A DNA stretch of 11,295 nucleotides. Source: Massilia sp. (GTDB lineage: Bacteria > Pseudomonadota > Gammaproteobacteria > Burkholderiales > Burkholderiaceae_D). The notes under the pieces were generated by a model that was given only the letters and a program-made list of their open reading frames with translations, had not been told where the DNA came from and searched no databases. Numbering within the stretch: position 1 is the first letter of the stretch; each line of letters begins with the position of its first letter. Positions 1 to 6,707 of the stretch are shown in pieces. Location: the NCBI GenBank assembly GCA_003484545.1, contig DNCF01000503.1, forward strand, positions 1-11,295, in the 5' to 3' direction. A program made the translations under genes and the position numbers.

Positions 1-144
1 CAGCGCGGGCGCCGTGCCCAGCACGCCCGCCTGCACGTGGCGCACCACCCAGTCCGGCTCGACGCTGCAGGCGCGCGCGAGCTCGTCCAGGCTAAGTGCC
101 ACCTCGTCGATCAACACCCCGGTCAGCGTGTCGTTCGCAAACAT
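1..144 (-). CDS. cbpM: CbpM-like chaperone modulator, N-terminal 48 residues (partial)
   Basis: Only the first 48 codons are in the window; the gene continues past the left edge. The ATG at 144-142 follows a near-perfect ribosome site (AGGAGGT, four bases before the start) that overlaps the stop codon of the upstream cbpA gene. The visible protein reads MFANDTLTGVLIDEVALSLD and continues with ELARAC, EPDWVV and VQAGVL. This is the start of a MerR-like helix-turn-helix fold, as in CbpM family members. In E. coli, CbpM binds the J-domain of CbpA and inhibits its co-chaperone activity. The identification rests on position, ten bases behind cbpA on the same strand, and on the pattern of the first helix-turn-helix. 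Tight coupling suggests co-translation with cbpA. The C-terminal half cannot be judged. Confidence 0.8.
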   Translation of the reverse strand, partial: MFANDTLTGVLIDEVALSLDELARACSVEPDWVVRHVQAGVLGTAPAL

Positions 145-154
145 CTTCACCTCC

Positions 155-1060
155 TCAAGCGGATCTCGGATTGAATGCCAGGTCGCGCGCCATCGCCTGG
201 TAGAGCGCGCGCGCCTTGTCGTCGTTCGCCGGCGGCAGCACGACGTCGAGGATGAGGTAGAGGTCGCCCGGCGGATTGCCGGGGATGCCCCTGCCCTTCA
301 GGCGCAGCTTGCGCCCGCTCTGCGAGCCCGGCGGCACCGATACTTCGACCGTACCCGAGGGCGTCGGCACCGCCACCTTTTCGCCGAGCGCGGCTTCCCA
401 GGGCGTCACCGGCACGTTCTCGTAGACGTGGGTGCCCTCGACGCGGTAGCGCGGGTCGGGCGCGAACTGGATCTCCAGGTAGAGGTCGCCGGGCGGCCCG
501 CCGCCGTGCCCCTCGTGCCCCTGCCCCGCCAGCCGCAACTGCTGGCCCGGGGTGACGCCGCGCGGGATGGTGACGTTGAGCTTTTTCTCCTGCATGCTGG
601 CGCGCCCCGGCCCGTCCTGGCGCGGCACGCGCAGGCTCACCGTGCGCGTCGTGCCTTGGTAGGCATCAAGCAGGTCGATCGTGATTGCGGCGTGGATGTC
701 GTCGCCGCGCATCTGGAAGCTGCCGCCGCGGCGCGTGCGGCCGACGTGCGCGAACAGGTCCGCAAAGAAATCGTCCGCGCCCGCGCCGGCAAAGTCGTAT
801 TGCTCGCCCCAGTCCGGCGGCGGACGGAACTGCTCGCCGGCATGGTGCCCACGGCCGAGCCCGTCGTAGGCCGCGCGCTTTTCCGCGTTGCCGAGCACTT
901 CGTAAGCTTCGTTGATTTCCTTGGTCTTCTGGTCCGCGTCCGCGTGCTTGCTGACATCGGGATGGTACTTGCGCACCATCTTGCGATACGCCTTCTTGAT
1001 GTCGTCCGCGGAGGCATTCCTGTCGACGCCAAGGGTCTGGTAATAGTCCTTGTATTCCAC
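155..1060 (-). CDS. cbpA: CbpA-like DnaJ-family co-chaperone (curved DNA-binding protein)
   Basis: The product is a 301-residue J-domain protein, close to the 306 residues of E. coli CbpA. Residues 1-70 form the J-domain, with the invariant HPD at 33-35 (KYHPDVSK), which stimulates the DnaK ATPase. A short Gly/Phe/Asp-rich linker follows. Two DnaJ C-terminal substrate-binding domains run from about residue 115 to the end (NVTIPRGVTPGQQLRLAGQG, then VSVPPGSQSGRKLRLKGRG). There is no cysteine-rich zinc finger, which separates CbpA from DnaJ itself. I chose the GTG at 1060-1058 because GGGAG lies six bases upstream and the protein then begins MEYKDYYQTLGV, as in relatives. A TTG at 1084 would add eight residues but lacks a matching ribosome site. 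The gene is followed by cbpM and preceded by a sigma-32-like promoter. Its role is a cytoplasmic or nucleoid-associated DnaK partner in stress and stationary phase. Confidence 0.93.
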   Translation of the reverse strand: MEYKDYYQTLGVDRNASADDIKKAYRKMVRKYHPDVSKHADADQKTKEINEAYEVLGNAEKRAAYDGLGRGHHAGEQFRPPPDWGEQYDFAGAGADDFFADLFAHVGRTRRGGSFQMRGDDIHAAITIDLLDAYQGTTRTVSLRVPRQDGPGRASMQEKKLNVTIPRGVTPGQQLRLAGQGHEGHGGGPPGDLYLEIQFAPDPRYRVEGTHVYENVPVTPWEAALGEKVAVPTPSGTVEVSVPPGSQSGRKLRLKGRGIPGNPPGDLYLILDVVLPPANDDKARALYQAMARDLAFNPRSA

Positions 1061-1152
1061 AATGCACTCCCGCAATTCGCGCAATGGCTATTCATGGTTG
1101 CAGCGCCGCCGTGTCCAACAACGCCCACGGCGTACGCTGCCGTCTGCCTGCC

Positions 1153-1181
1153 AGATGGGGGCGCGGGGCGGAAAATCAAAG
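1153..1181 (-). promoter_or_regulatory. Candidate sigma-32 (heat-shock) promoter for cbpA
   Basis: Read on the minus strand, CTTTGAT starts at 1181. After a 15-base spacer comes CCCATCT (1159-1153), itself preceded by another C. The E. coli RpoH consensus is CTTGAAA, 11 to 16 bases, CCCATNT. The -10 element matches fully and the -35 only partly. The leader to the GTG at 1060 would be about 85 bases. C-rich runs are common in this genome, so the -10 match alone is weak; the position upstream of a J-protein gene adds support. This is a motif match only. Confidence 0.4.
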
Positions 1182-1251
1182 TTGAACACAGCGCATGCGC
1201 GACTGCGGCGCACGTCAGACAGTGCCAGCCACCGTCCGCCTGCTTAACCGG

Positions 1252-1257
1252 TAAAAT
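1252..1257 (+). promoter_or_regulatory. Candidate -10 element for the MATE gene
   Basis: TAAAAT sits in the context ACCGGTAAAATCGCGGG, 29 bases upstream of the ATG at 1287. It resembles a sigma-70 -10 box (TATAAT). No convincing -35 hexamer lies 16-18 bases upstream. The assignment depends on the AT-rich hexamer standing out in a GC-rich background and on its distance from the start. Confidence 0.3.
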
Positions 1258-1286
1258 CGCGGGTTTCAAGAACAAAAATACTGCCC

Positions 1287-2690
1287 ATGACCACCAGTAC
1301 CACGCTCAGCACCGCGCCTTCCCCTGTCCGCACCGAAATCGCCACCCTCTGGAAGCTGTCGTGGCCGATGCTGGTGGGCCAACTGGCGACGGTGGGCATG
1401 GGCGTGGCCGACGTGGCGATGACGGGCCACGTCAGCGCCGACGAGCTGGCCGCGGTCTCGCTCGGCACCTCGGTGTGGTCGATCGTGCTGGTCACCGTGA
1501 TGGGCACGATGATGTCGATTAACACCGTCGTCGCCCACGAACTCGGCGGCGGACGCTACGACAAGATCCCGCACTCGGTGCGCCAATCGCTGTGGAAGGG
1601 CCTGATCGTCGGCCTGGTCGCCTGCCTGCTAGCCAACCTGTGCACCCTGCTGTTCGACCATATCGGGCTGGGCAAGGCCGTGGCCGACCGCGCTTCGCTG
1701 TTCCTGCACGTGATCAGCATCGGCATGCCCGCCTTTGCCTGCTACCGCGCGCTGTACGGCTATACGACGAGCATCAACCAGACCAAGCCGATCATGATCA
1801 TCGCCATCTTCGGCCTGCTGTTCAACGTCGCCAGCAACTGGTTGCTGGTGTTCGGCAACTGGGGCTTTCCGAAGCTGGGCGCGGTCGGCTGCGCGGTGTC
1901 GACCGCGGTCGGCATGTGGTTGATGTTGTTCGCCATGGTCGCCTGGACAAAACTGTCCAGTGCCTACCGCCTGACCTATCCGTTCACGCAGTGGGAAGGC
2001 CCCGACTGGGCCGAACTGAAGAACATGTTCCGCCTCGGCCTGCCGATCGGCGTCACCTATTTTGCCGAGGTCAGCGCCTTCGGCCTGATCAGCCTGCTGG
2101 TGGCGCGCTTCGGCGTGGTCCAGGTGTCGGCGCACCAGATCGCGCTGAACTTCGCGTCCCTGGTGTTCATGGTGCCGCTCAGCTTCGGCATCGGCCTGCT
2201 CACCCGCGTCGGCCAGGCGATGGGCGAAGGCAATCCGCAGCGGGCGCGCTTCGTCGCCTGGGTCGGCGTCGGCATGTCGGTGAGCTTCGGCGTGCTGTCG
2301 GCCGCCTGCATCGCGATCTTCCGCTGGGAAATCGCGCGCGCCTATACCTCGGACCCGGCGGTACAGGAGGCCTGCGTGCACCTGCTGCTGTTCGCGGCCC
2401 TGTTCCAGCTGTCGGATGCGACCCAGGTCGCCACCGCCTCGGCGATCCGCGGCTACCAGGTGACCCGTCCGCCGATGATCATCCAGCTGGTCGCCTTCTG
2501 GGGCTTCTCGCTGCCGCTCGGCTATATCTTGGGCATCGCGCCGTCCTGGTTCGGCCTGGCGCCCGCCGCGCCGATGGAAACCACCGGCTTCTGGATCGGC
2601 CTGGTGCTGGGGCTGACGATTGCCGCGGTGCTGCTGACCTGGTCTTTCGACCGCTTGTCGCGGCAGAAGGTGCGCGCGGCGGCGCATTGA
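1287..2690 (+). CDS. norM: NorM-like MATE family multidrug efflux protein
   Basis: The 467-residue protein is highly hydrophobic with about 12 membrane segments, the normal size and topology of MATE transporters in the inner membrane. MATE pumps expel cationic drugs and dyes in exchange for sodium ions or protons. The N-terminal half opens with LSWPMLVGQLATVGMGVADV and continues with VAMTG, the classic first-helix signature. Asp42 lies where NorM proteins have a conserved acidic residue in helix 1 (Asp36 in Vibrio NorM). Glu261 in YFAEVSAFG lies where helix 7 carries the conserved Glu255. The second half repeats the domain (QVSAHQIALNFASLVFMVPL). The charged tail after the last helix is short. 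The ATG at 1287 has no clear Shine-Dalgarno sequence, but no better in-frame start precedes the first helix. It is divergent from cbpA. The substrate cannot be read from the sequence. Confidence 0.9.
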   Translation: MTTSTTLSTAPSPVRTEIATLWKLSWPMLVGQLATVGMGVADVAMTGHVSADELAAVSLGTSVWSIVLVTVMGTMMSINTVVAHELGGGRYDKIPHSVRQSLWKGLIVGLVACLLANLCTLLFDHIGLGKAVADRASLFLHVISIGMPAFACYRALYGYTTSINQTKPIMIIAIFGLLFNVASNWLLVFGNWGFPKLGAVGCAVSTAVGMWLMLFAMVAWTKLSSAYRLTYPFTQWEGPDWAELKNMFRLGLPIGVTYFAEVSAFGLISLLVARFGVVQVSAHQIALNFASLVFMVPLSFGIGLLTRVGQAMGEGNPQRARFVAWVGVGMSVSFGVLSAACIAIFRWEIARAYTSDPAVQEACVHLLLFAALFQLSDATQVATASAIRGYQVTRPPMIIQLVAFWGFSLPLGYILGIAPSWFGLAPAAPMETTGFWIGLVLGLTIAAVLLTWSFDRLSRQKVRAAAH

Positions 2691-2745
2691 AGCAAAAGCT
2701 GTTGCATTCCCTGGGTACATACTGCTTTTAGGGTGCCACTCTGGT

Positions 2746-2787
2746 ATTGTCTCGTCCGTTGCATTTAGCCAAAACTAACGAGACAAT
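2746..2787 (+). promoter_or_regulatory. Perfect 10-bp inverted repeat in the leader of the S9 peptidase gene
   Basis: ATTGTCTCGT at 2746-2755 and its exact complement ACGAGACAAT at 2778-2787 are separated by 22 bases. The right arm ends two bases before the ATG at 2790 and contains the only purine-rich stretch (ACGAGA) that could serve as ribosome site. In RNA this would form a 10-bp stem masking the start region; in DNA it could be an operator. The repeat is plain in the sequence; its function is inferred. Confidence 0.55.
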
Positions 2788-2789
2788 CA

Positions 2790-5009
2790 ATGCGCCTTCT
2801 CCTCTGCCTCCTGGCCGCGCTCGCGGCCGCGCCCGCGTCCGCCGAACGGCTCACGCTCGACCGTATCCACGGCGAAACCTCGCTTGCCGGCCCCGGCGTG
2901 AAAACCCTGAAAGTATCGCCCGACGGCGAACGCGTGACTTTCCTGCGCGGCCGCGACGACAACCAGTTCCAGCAGGACCTGTGGGAATACAACATGAAGG
3001 ACAAGACCACGCGCCGCCTGGTCGACTCCAAGAAACTGGTCCCCAACGAAGAACTGTCGCTCGAGGAAAAGGCGCGCCGTGAACGCGCGCGCACCGCCAG
3101 CCTGTCGGGCATCATCAGCTATAGCTGGTCGCCCGATGGCAAGCAGCTGCTGGTGCCGATCGCCGGCGACCTCTACCTGGTCGACGTCGCGAAGCCGGAT
3201 GCCGCGCGCAAAGTGGCGTCGGGCAATGTGCTCGATCCGAAGATTTCGCCGAAGGGCCGCTACGTTTCGTTCGTGCGCAACCAGAACCTGGTCGTGATCG
3301 ACCTGAAGACCGGCGCCGAGCGCCAGCTGACCACGGACGGCAAGGGCACCGTGCACAACGGCGAGGCCGAGTTCATCGCGCAGGAAGAGATGAGCCAGAC
3401 CACCGGCTACTACTGGGCACCGGACGACTCCGCGATCGCCTACAAGCGCTACGACGAAGCGCCGGTGCCGGTGGCGCGCCGCTTCGAGATCTTCGCCGAC
3501 CGCACCGAGGTGATCGACCAGCACTACCCTGCCGCCGGCGATCCGAACGTGCTGGTCGACCTGTTCATCGTGTCGCCGGAAACCGGCGTGTCGCGGAGAA
3601 TCGACCTGGGTCCCGAGAAGGACATCTACCTGGTACGCGCCGACTGGAGCGCGGACGGCAAGACCCTGGCCTACCAGCGCCAGACGCGCGACCAGAAGCG
3701 CCTGGATTTGATTGCGGTCGATGCCGCCACCCTGCAGCAGCGTCCCCTGCTCACCGAAACCTCGCCGACCTGGGTCAGCATCCACAACGACCTGCGCTTC
3801 CTGAAGAACCGCCCGGCCTTCATCTGGGCCTCGGAACGCAGCGGCCGCAACCACCTCTACCTGTACGACCTGAACGGCAAGCTGCTGCACCCGATCTCGC
3901 GCGGCGAATGGGGCATCGACGAGGTGCTGGCCGTGGACGAAAAGGCCGGCAAGGTCTACGTCTCGTCGAACCGCGACGCCGTCATCGACAAGCAGACCTA
4001 TGCGCTGGCGCTGAACGGCAGCACCGCCAACAAGCCGGCCCGCATCACCAAGGGCGACGGCTGGCACGAGGCCAGTTTTGCCAGCAACGGCAAGATTTTC
4101 GTGGACACCTATTCCGATCCGCGCACCCCGCCGCAAGTGTCGATCCGCCGCGCCGACGGCGCCATGGTCGAGTGGCTCGCGCATAACGAGCTGAACGCGA
4201 ACCACCCGTACGCGAAATACCTGCCGGACCACCTGCCGACCGAATACGGCACCATCAAGGCCAAGGATGGCCAGACCCTGCACTATTCGATGATCAAGCC
4301 GGCCAACTTCGACCCGACGAAGCGCTATCCGGTCTTCCTGTTCACCTACGGCGGCCCGCACTCGCAGCGCGTGACCCGTACCTGGGGTAACTATTTCGAC
4401 CAGTACATGGCCCAGCAAGGCTTCGTGGCCTTCCGCCTGGACAACCGCGGTTCCGGCCGCCGCGAGCGCGCCTTCACCGACGTCATCTACAACAACCTGG
4501 GCAAGAACGAAGTCGAAGACCAGGTCACCGGCATCGAGTGGCTGGCCCAGCAGAGCTTCGTCGATCCGAAACGCGTCGGCGTGTTCGGCTGGAGCTATGG
4601 CGGCTTCATGACGCTGCGCCTGCTGGCGGCAGCATCCGACAAGATCGCGATGGGCGTGTCGGTCGCGCCGGTGACCGACTGGGCGCTGTACGACACCCAC
4701 TACACCGAGCAGTTCGTCGGCGCCACCCCGAAGTCCGATCCGGCGGCCTACGAGCGCAGCGGCGTATTCGCCCACCTGGACGGCCTGAAGTCGCCGCTGC
4801 TGCTGGTGCACGGCATGGCCGACGACAACGTCCTGTTCACCAACAGCACCCGCCTGATCGACGAGCTCGTCAAGCGCAACGTGCAGTTCGACCTGATGAC
4901 CTACCCGGGCGCCAAGCACGGGATCTCGGGCCGCACCAGCCAGCGTCACGTGTATGGCCTGATCGAGGCCTTCTTCAAGAAGAACCTGGGCGGCACCGCG
5001 CCGAACTGA
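2790..5009 (+). CDS. Secreted S9-family serine peptidase, dipeptidyl-peptidase IV-like
   Basis: The 739-residue protein starts with a signal peptide: a short basic start (MR), a Leu/Ala-rich core and an ASA cleavage motif at residues 16-18. It should therefore act in the periplasm or outside the cell. Residues of about 30-460 are a beta-propeller of repeated blades (SPDG, SPKG, SADGK motifs). The paired glutamates Glu199-Glu200 (AQEEM) match the pair in DPP IV that grips the free amino terminus of the substrate. The alpha/beta-hydrolase domain follows, from about 480. Ser602 lies in GWSYGG, Asp678 in HGMADDNV and His710 in KHGI, giving a complete catalytic triad. DPP IV enzymes release X-Pro or X-Ala dipeptides from peptide N-termini; the exact specificity here is inferred. 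Length matches bacterial DPP IV. No strong ribosome site precedes the ATG, and a hairpin covers this region. It is probably a single-gene unit ending at a strong terminator. Confidence 0.93.
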   Translation: MRLLLCLLAALAAAPASAERLTLDRIHGETSLAGPGVKTLKVSPDGERVTFLRGRDDNQFQQDLWEYNMKDKTTRRLVDSKKLVPNEELSLEEKARRERARTASLSGIISYSWSPDGKQLLVPIAGDLYLVDVAKPDAARKVASGNVLDPKISPKGRYVSFVRNQNLVVIDLKTGAERQLTTDGKGTVHNGEAEFIAQEEMSQTTGYYWAPDDSAIAYKRYDEAPVPVARRFEIFADRTEVIDQHYPAAGDPNVLVDLFIVSPETGVSRRIDLGPEKDIYLVRADWSADGKTLAYQRQTRDQKRLDLIAVDAATLQQRPLLTETSPTWVSIHNDLRFLKNRPAFIWASERSGRNHLYLYDLNGKLLHPISRGEWGIDEVLAVDEKAGKVYVSSNRDAVIDKQTYALALNGSTANKPARITKGDGWHEASFASNGKIFVDTYSDPRTPPQVSIRRADGAMVEWLAHNELNANHPYAKYLPDHLPTEYGTIKAKDGQTLHYSMIKPANFDPTKRYPVFLFTYGGPHSQRVTRTWGNYFDQYMAQQGFVAFRLDNRGSGRRERAFTDVIYNNLGKNEVEDQVTGIEWLAQQSFVDPKRVGVFGWSYGGFMTLRLLAAASDKIAMGVSVAPVTDWALYDTHYTEQFVGATPKSDPAAYERSGVFAHLDGLKSPLLLVHGMADDNVLFTNSTRLIDELVKRNVQFDLMTYPGAKHGISGRTSQRHVYGLIEAFFKKNLGGTAPN

Positions 5010-5048
5010 TCTTCCGGAACCTCGGCAAGCGCTTCCGCTCCTTGCCAA

Positions 5049-5097
5049 AAGGGCCTGAAAGCCGCTCTCCCAGCGGTTTTCAGGCCCTTAAATTTTT
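5049..5097 (+). terminator. Strong Rho-independent terminator after the S9 peptidase
   Basis: Bases 5049-5066 pair with 5072-5089 in an 18-bp stem containing one G-T wobble. The loop is five bases (CTCCC), and the T run TTTTT follows at 5093-5097. It lies 40 bases after the stop codon of the S9 gene. Some A residues precede the left arm, so weak termination from the other strand is possible. Confidence 0.92.
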
Positions 5098-5310
5098 CCT
5101 CGTGGAAAAAAAGTCTTTCCGAGTTGGAATTAAATATTCCGTCATTACGCAAAAAGTCAACGATTTTTGTCTCATAAAAACAACGCTATACAAATTTTTT
5201 TTCACCCGATTTTCATACCCAAAATCCGTTTTTTCCTATAGGAATGTGTCTTTTAAGAACTCGGCCGTTCAGTTTCCAGTAACAAATTATGTCCCCACGG
5301 AATTAATTCC
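5093..5310. repeat. Cluster of TTCC/GGAA inverted repeats
   Basis: Perfect inverted repeats occur as TTTTTCC-4-GGAAAAA (5093-5110), TTCC-5-GGAA (5117-5129), GGAAT-5-ATTCC (5126-5140), TTCCTATAGGAA (5233-5244) and GGAATTAATTCC (5299-5310). A further TTCCGGAA lies at 5012-5019. They share the half-site GGAA but not one spacing or orientation. They could be operators for a dimeric regulator of the beta-helix gene, or partly a by-product of AT-rich sequence. The first also overlaps the T run of the terminator. Confidence 0.45.
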
Positions 5311-5324
5311 TCGCGGTATTCTGC

Positions 5325-5378
5325 GTATTCCTGATCTCACAGACGCTCTTCAACAAGCGCGCAATACACGAGGAATAC
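5325..5378 (+). promoter_or_regulatory. Leader complementarity covering the ribosome site of the beta-helix gene
   Basis: GTATTCCT at 5325-5332 is the exact complement of AGGAATAC at 5371-5378, which contains the ribosome-binding core AGGA just before the ATG at 5380. A second upstream copy, GGTATTC at 5315-5321, can pair with GAATACC at 5373-5379 instead. The intervening 38 bases can fold on themselves (GCTCTT, CAAC loop, AAGCGC, with one mismatch). The pairing is visible; whether it controls translation is inference. Confidence 0.4.
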
Positions 5379-5379
5379 C

Positions 5380-6579
5380 ATGCAATCGATTCGCAGCAAC
5401 GCCACCAACCGCATCGCTTTCGCCGTCTCCGCCCTGGTCGTTGGCGCCGCTTTTGCAGCACCCGCCTCGGCCGCCACGCTCAGCGTCGGCTCAGGCAAGA
5501 CGTACGCTACCCCATGCAAGGCCTTCGCCGCCGCCAAGACCGGCGACGTGGTCGAAATCCAGGCCGCCACCTATTCCGGCGACGTCTGCGCCGTCAAGGC
5601 CAGCAACCTGACCATCCGCGGCGTGAACGGCCGCCCGAAGATCAACGCCAACGGCAAGGCCGCCCTGTCGAAAGGCACCTGGGTCATCCAGGGCAACAAC
5701 GTCACCGTCGACAACGTCGAGATGTACGGCGCGAAGGTGGCCGACAAGAACGGCGCCGCCCTGCGCCTCGAAGGCACCAATTTCACGCTGCGCAACTCGT
5801 TCCTGCACGATAACGAGAACGGCATCCTGAGCGGCGCCAACACCGCCAGCACCGTGACCATCGAATACACCGAGTTCGGCCGCAACGGCTACGGCGACGG
5901 CTACAGCCACAACCTCTACATCGGCAAGGTCGCCAAACTCTACTTCCGCTACAACTTCTCGCACGACGCCAACGTCGGCCACAACCTGAAGTCGCGCGCC
6001 CTGTACAACATGATCGCGTACAACCGCTTCTCGAGCCTGCGTGCGGGCGAGACCGGCAGCACCGCGGCCGGCAAGCCGAGCTACGAGATCAACGTGCCGA
6101 ACGGCGGCACCACCTACATCATCGGCAACGTGATCATGCAGCCGGCCTCGAACAACAACCCGGCCATGGTGTCCTACGGCGAAGAGGGTGTGGGCGACCG
6201 CAAGACCGACTTGTACGTGATCAACAATACCTTCGTGAACGACGAAAGCTCGCGCGGCACCTTCGTCACGGTGCGCAACGCGGCGACCCCGGCCAAGCTG
6301 ATCAATAACATCTTCAGCGGCGGCGGCACGGTCACCACCCAGTCCTCCGCGGTGCAGAAAACCAACTACCGCTCGGTCTCGGGCGACTTCGTCAACAAGG
6401 CCGCCTACGACCTGCGTCCGGTTTCCGGCACCCAGATCGTGAATGCCGGCTCGAACCCGGGCACCTCGTCGGGCGGCCTGTCGCTGAAAGCCACCGCGAG
6501 CTACAAGCACACCGCGTCCTACGCCTCGCGTTCGACCCTGGGCGGCGCGATCGACATCGGCGCCTACGAGATCCAGTAA
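5380..6579 (+). CDS. Exported right-handed parallel beta-helix protein, function unknown
   Basis: The 399-residue protein has a signal peptide: a basic start with Arg5 and Arg11, a hydrophobic core at about 12-27, and cleavage after APASA near residue 31. The mature part has the repeated short strands and Asn/Gly turns of a parallel beta-helix (NLTIRGV, NVTVDNVEMYG, NFTLRNSFLHDNENG, LYVINNTFVND, AKLINNIFSGG). This fold is typical of polysaccharide lyases and related carbohydrate-active proteins. A His-rich block spans about 175-207 (YSHNLYIG, then FSHDANVGHNLKSRA). Two cysteines, Cys46 and Cys70, could form a disulfide near the N-terminal cap. I cannot identify a catalytic set matching a known lyase family, so an enzyme, adhesin or matrix protein are all possible. 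The ATG follows GAGGAA at a good distance. Codon composition is GC-rich like its neighbours, unlike the AT-rich leader. Confidence 0.85.
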   Translation: MQSIRSNATNRIAFAVSALVVGAAFAAPASAATLSVGSGKTYATPCKAFAAAKTGDVVEIQAATYSGDVCAVKASNLTIRGVNGRPKINANGKAALSKGTWVIQGNNVTVDNVEMYGAKVADKNGAALRLEGTNFTLRNSFLHDNENGILSGANTASTVTIEYTEFGRNGYGDGYSHNLYIGKVAKLYFRYNFSHDANVGHNLKSRALYNMIAYNRFSSLRAGETGSTAAGKPSYEINVPNGGTTYIIGNVIMQPASNNNPAMVSYGEEGVGDRKTDLYVINNTFVNDESSRGTFVTVRNAATPAKLINNIFSGGGTVTTQSSAVQKTNYRSVSGDFVNKAAYDLRPVSGTQIVNAGSNPGTSSGGLSLKATASYKHTASYASRSTLGGAIDIGAYEIQ

Positions 6580-6637
6580 GCGGCGCCCATCCGCTTCGTG
6601 CCGCAAGCGCGATAGCAGGATGAGAAAAAGATGGAAG

Positions 6638-6679
6638 AAAAACGGGCCCCGGCGCGCTGAACGCCGGGGCCCGTTTTTT
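6638..6679. terminator. Bidirectional Rho-independent terminator
   Basis: The core is a 12-bp GC stem, CGGGCCCCGGCG (6643-6654) pairing with CGCCGGGGCCCG (6662-6673) across a seven-base loop. It is flanked by A residues on the left (6638-6642) and six T residues on the right (6674-6679). It therefore works in both directions. It lies between the converging beta-helix gene (plus) and CsbD gene (minus), 60 bases after one stop and about 30 after the other. Confidence 0.92.
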
Positions 6680-6707
6680 CATGGGGCTGCTGGCGGCCCC
6701 CGGCGCA

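Larger units (their letters stand above)
5010..5379. other. Non-coding AT-rich region between the S9 peptidase and the beta-helix gene
   Basis: This 370-base gap has no plausible gene. It begins with the terminator of the upstream gene and ends with the leader of the beta-helix gene. Bases 5101-5340 are about 37% GC by hand count (89 of 240), and 5101-5280 about 35%, against well over 60% in the flanking genes. It contains A and T runs and several inverted repeats built from TTCC and GGAA, listed separately. No clear sigma-70 promoter with both hexamers was found. It is most likely the promoter and control region of the downstream secreted protein; an unannotated small RNA cannot be excluded. 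Confidence 0.6.

Noticed and set aside
1191..1200. GCGCATGCGC palindrome in the cbpA/MATE intergenic region
   Set aside because: A short self-complementary GC-rich word is expected by chance at this composition, and nothing else marks it as an operator.
14..1522. A 502-codon plus-strand open frame across cbpM, cbpA and the start of the MATE gene
   Set aside because: It overlaps three convincingly identified genes, has an Arg/Ala/His-rich low-complexity product and no ribosome site or domain.
5024..5046. Small hairpin GGCAAG/CTTGCC just after the S9 stop codon
   Set aside because: It has only a 6-bp stem with an 11-base loop and no T run. The strong terminator directly after it explains transcript ending.
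2787..5048. A 753-codon open frame on the minus strand, antisense to the S9 peptidase gene
   Set aside because: It mirrors the plus-strand gene almost exactly. Its protein is Val/Gly/Ala/Arg/His-rich with no recognisable domain, which is typical of the antisense frame of GC-rich coding sequence. The plus-strand protein has a full catalytic triad and signal peptide.
4538..5611. A 357-codon plus-strand frame spanning the AT-rich gap
   Set aside because: It joins an out-of-frame part of the S9 gene, the terminator and an out-of-frame part of the beta-helix gene. No start signal or domain supports it.
5491..6606. A 371-codon minus-strand open frame antisense to the beta-helix gene
   Set aside because: It is Val/Gly/Asp/Ala-rich shadow sequence. 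The plus-strand frame has a signal peptide, a good ribosome site and a clear beta-helix pattern.
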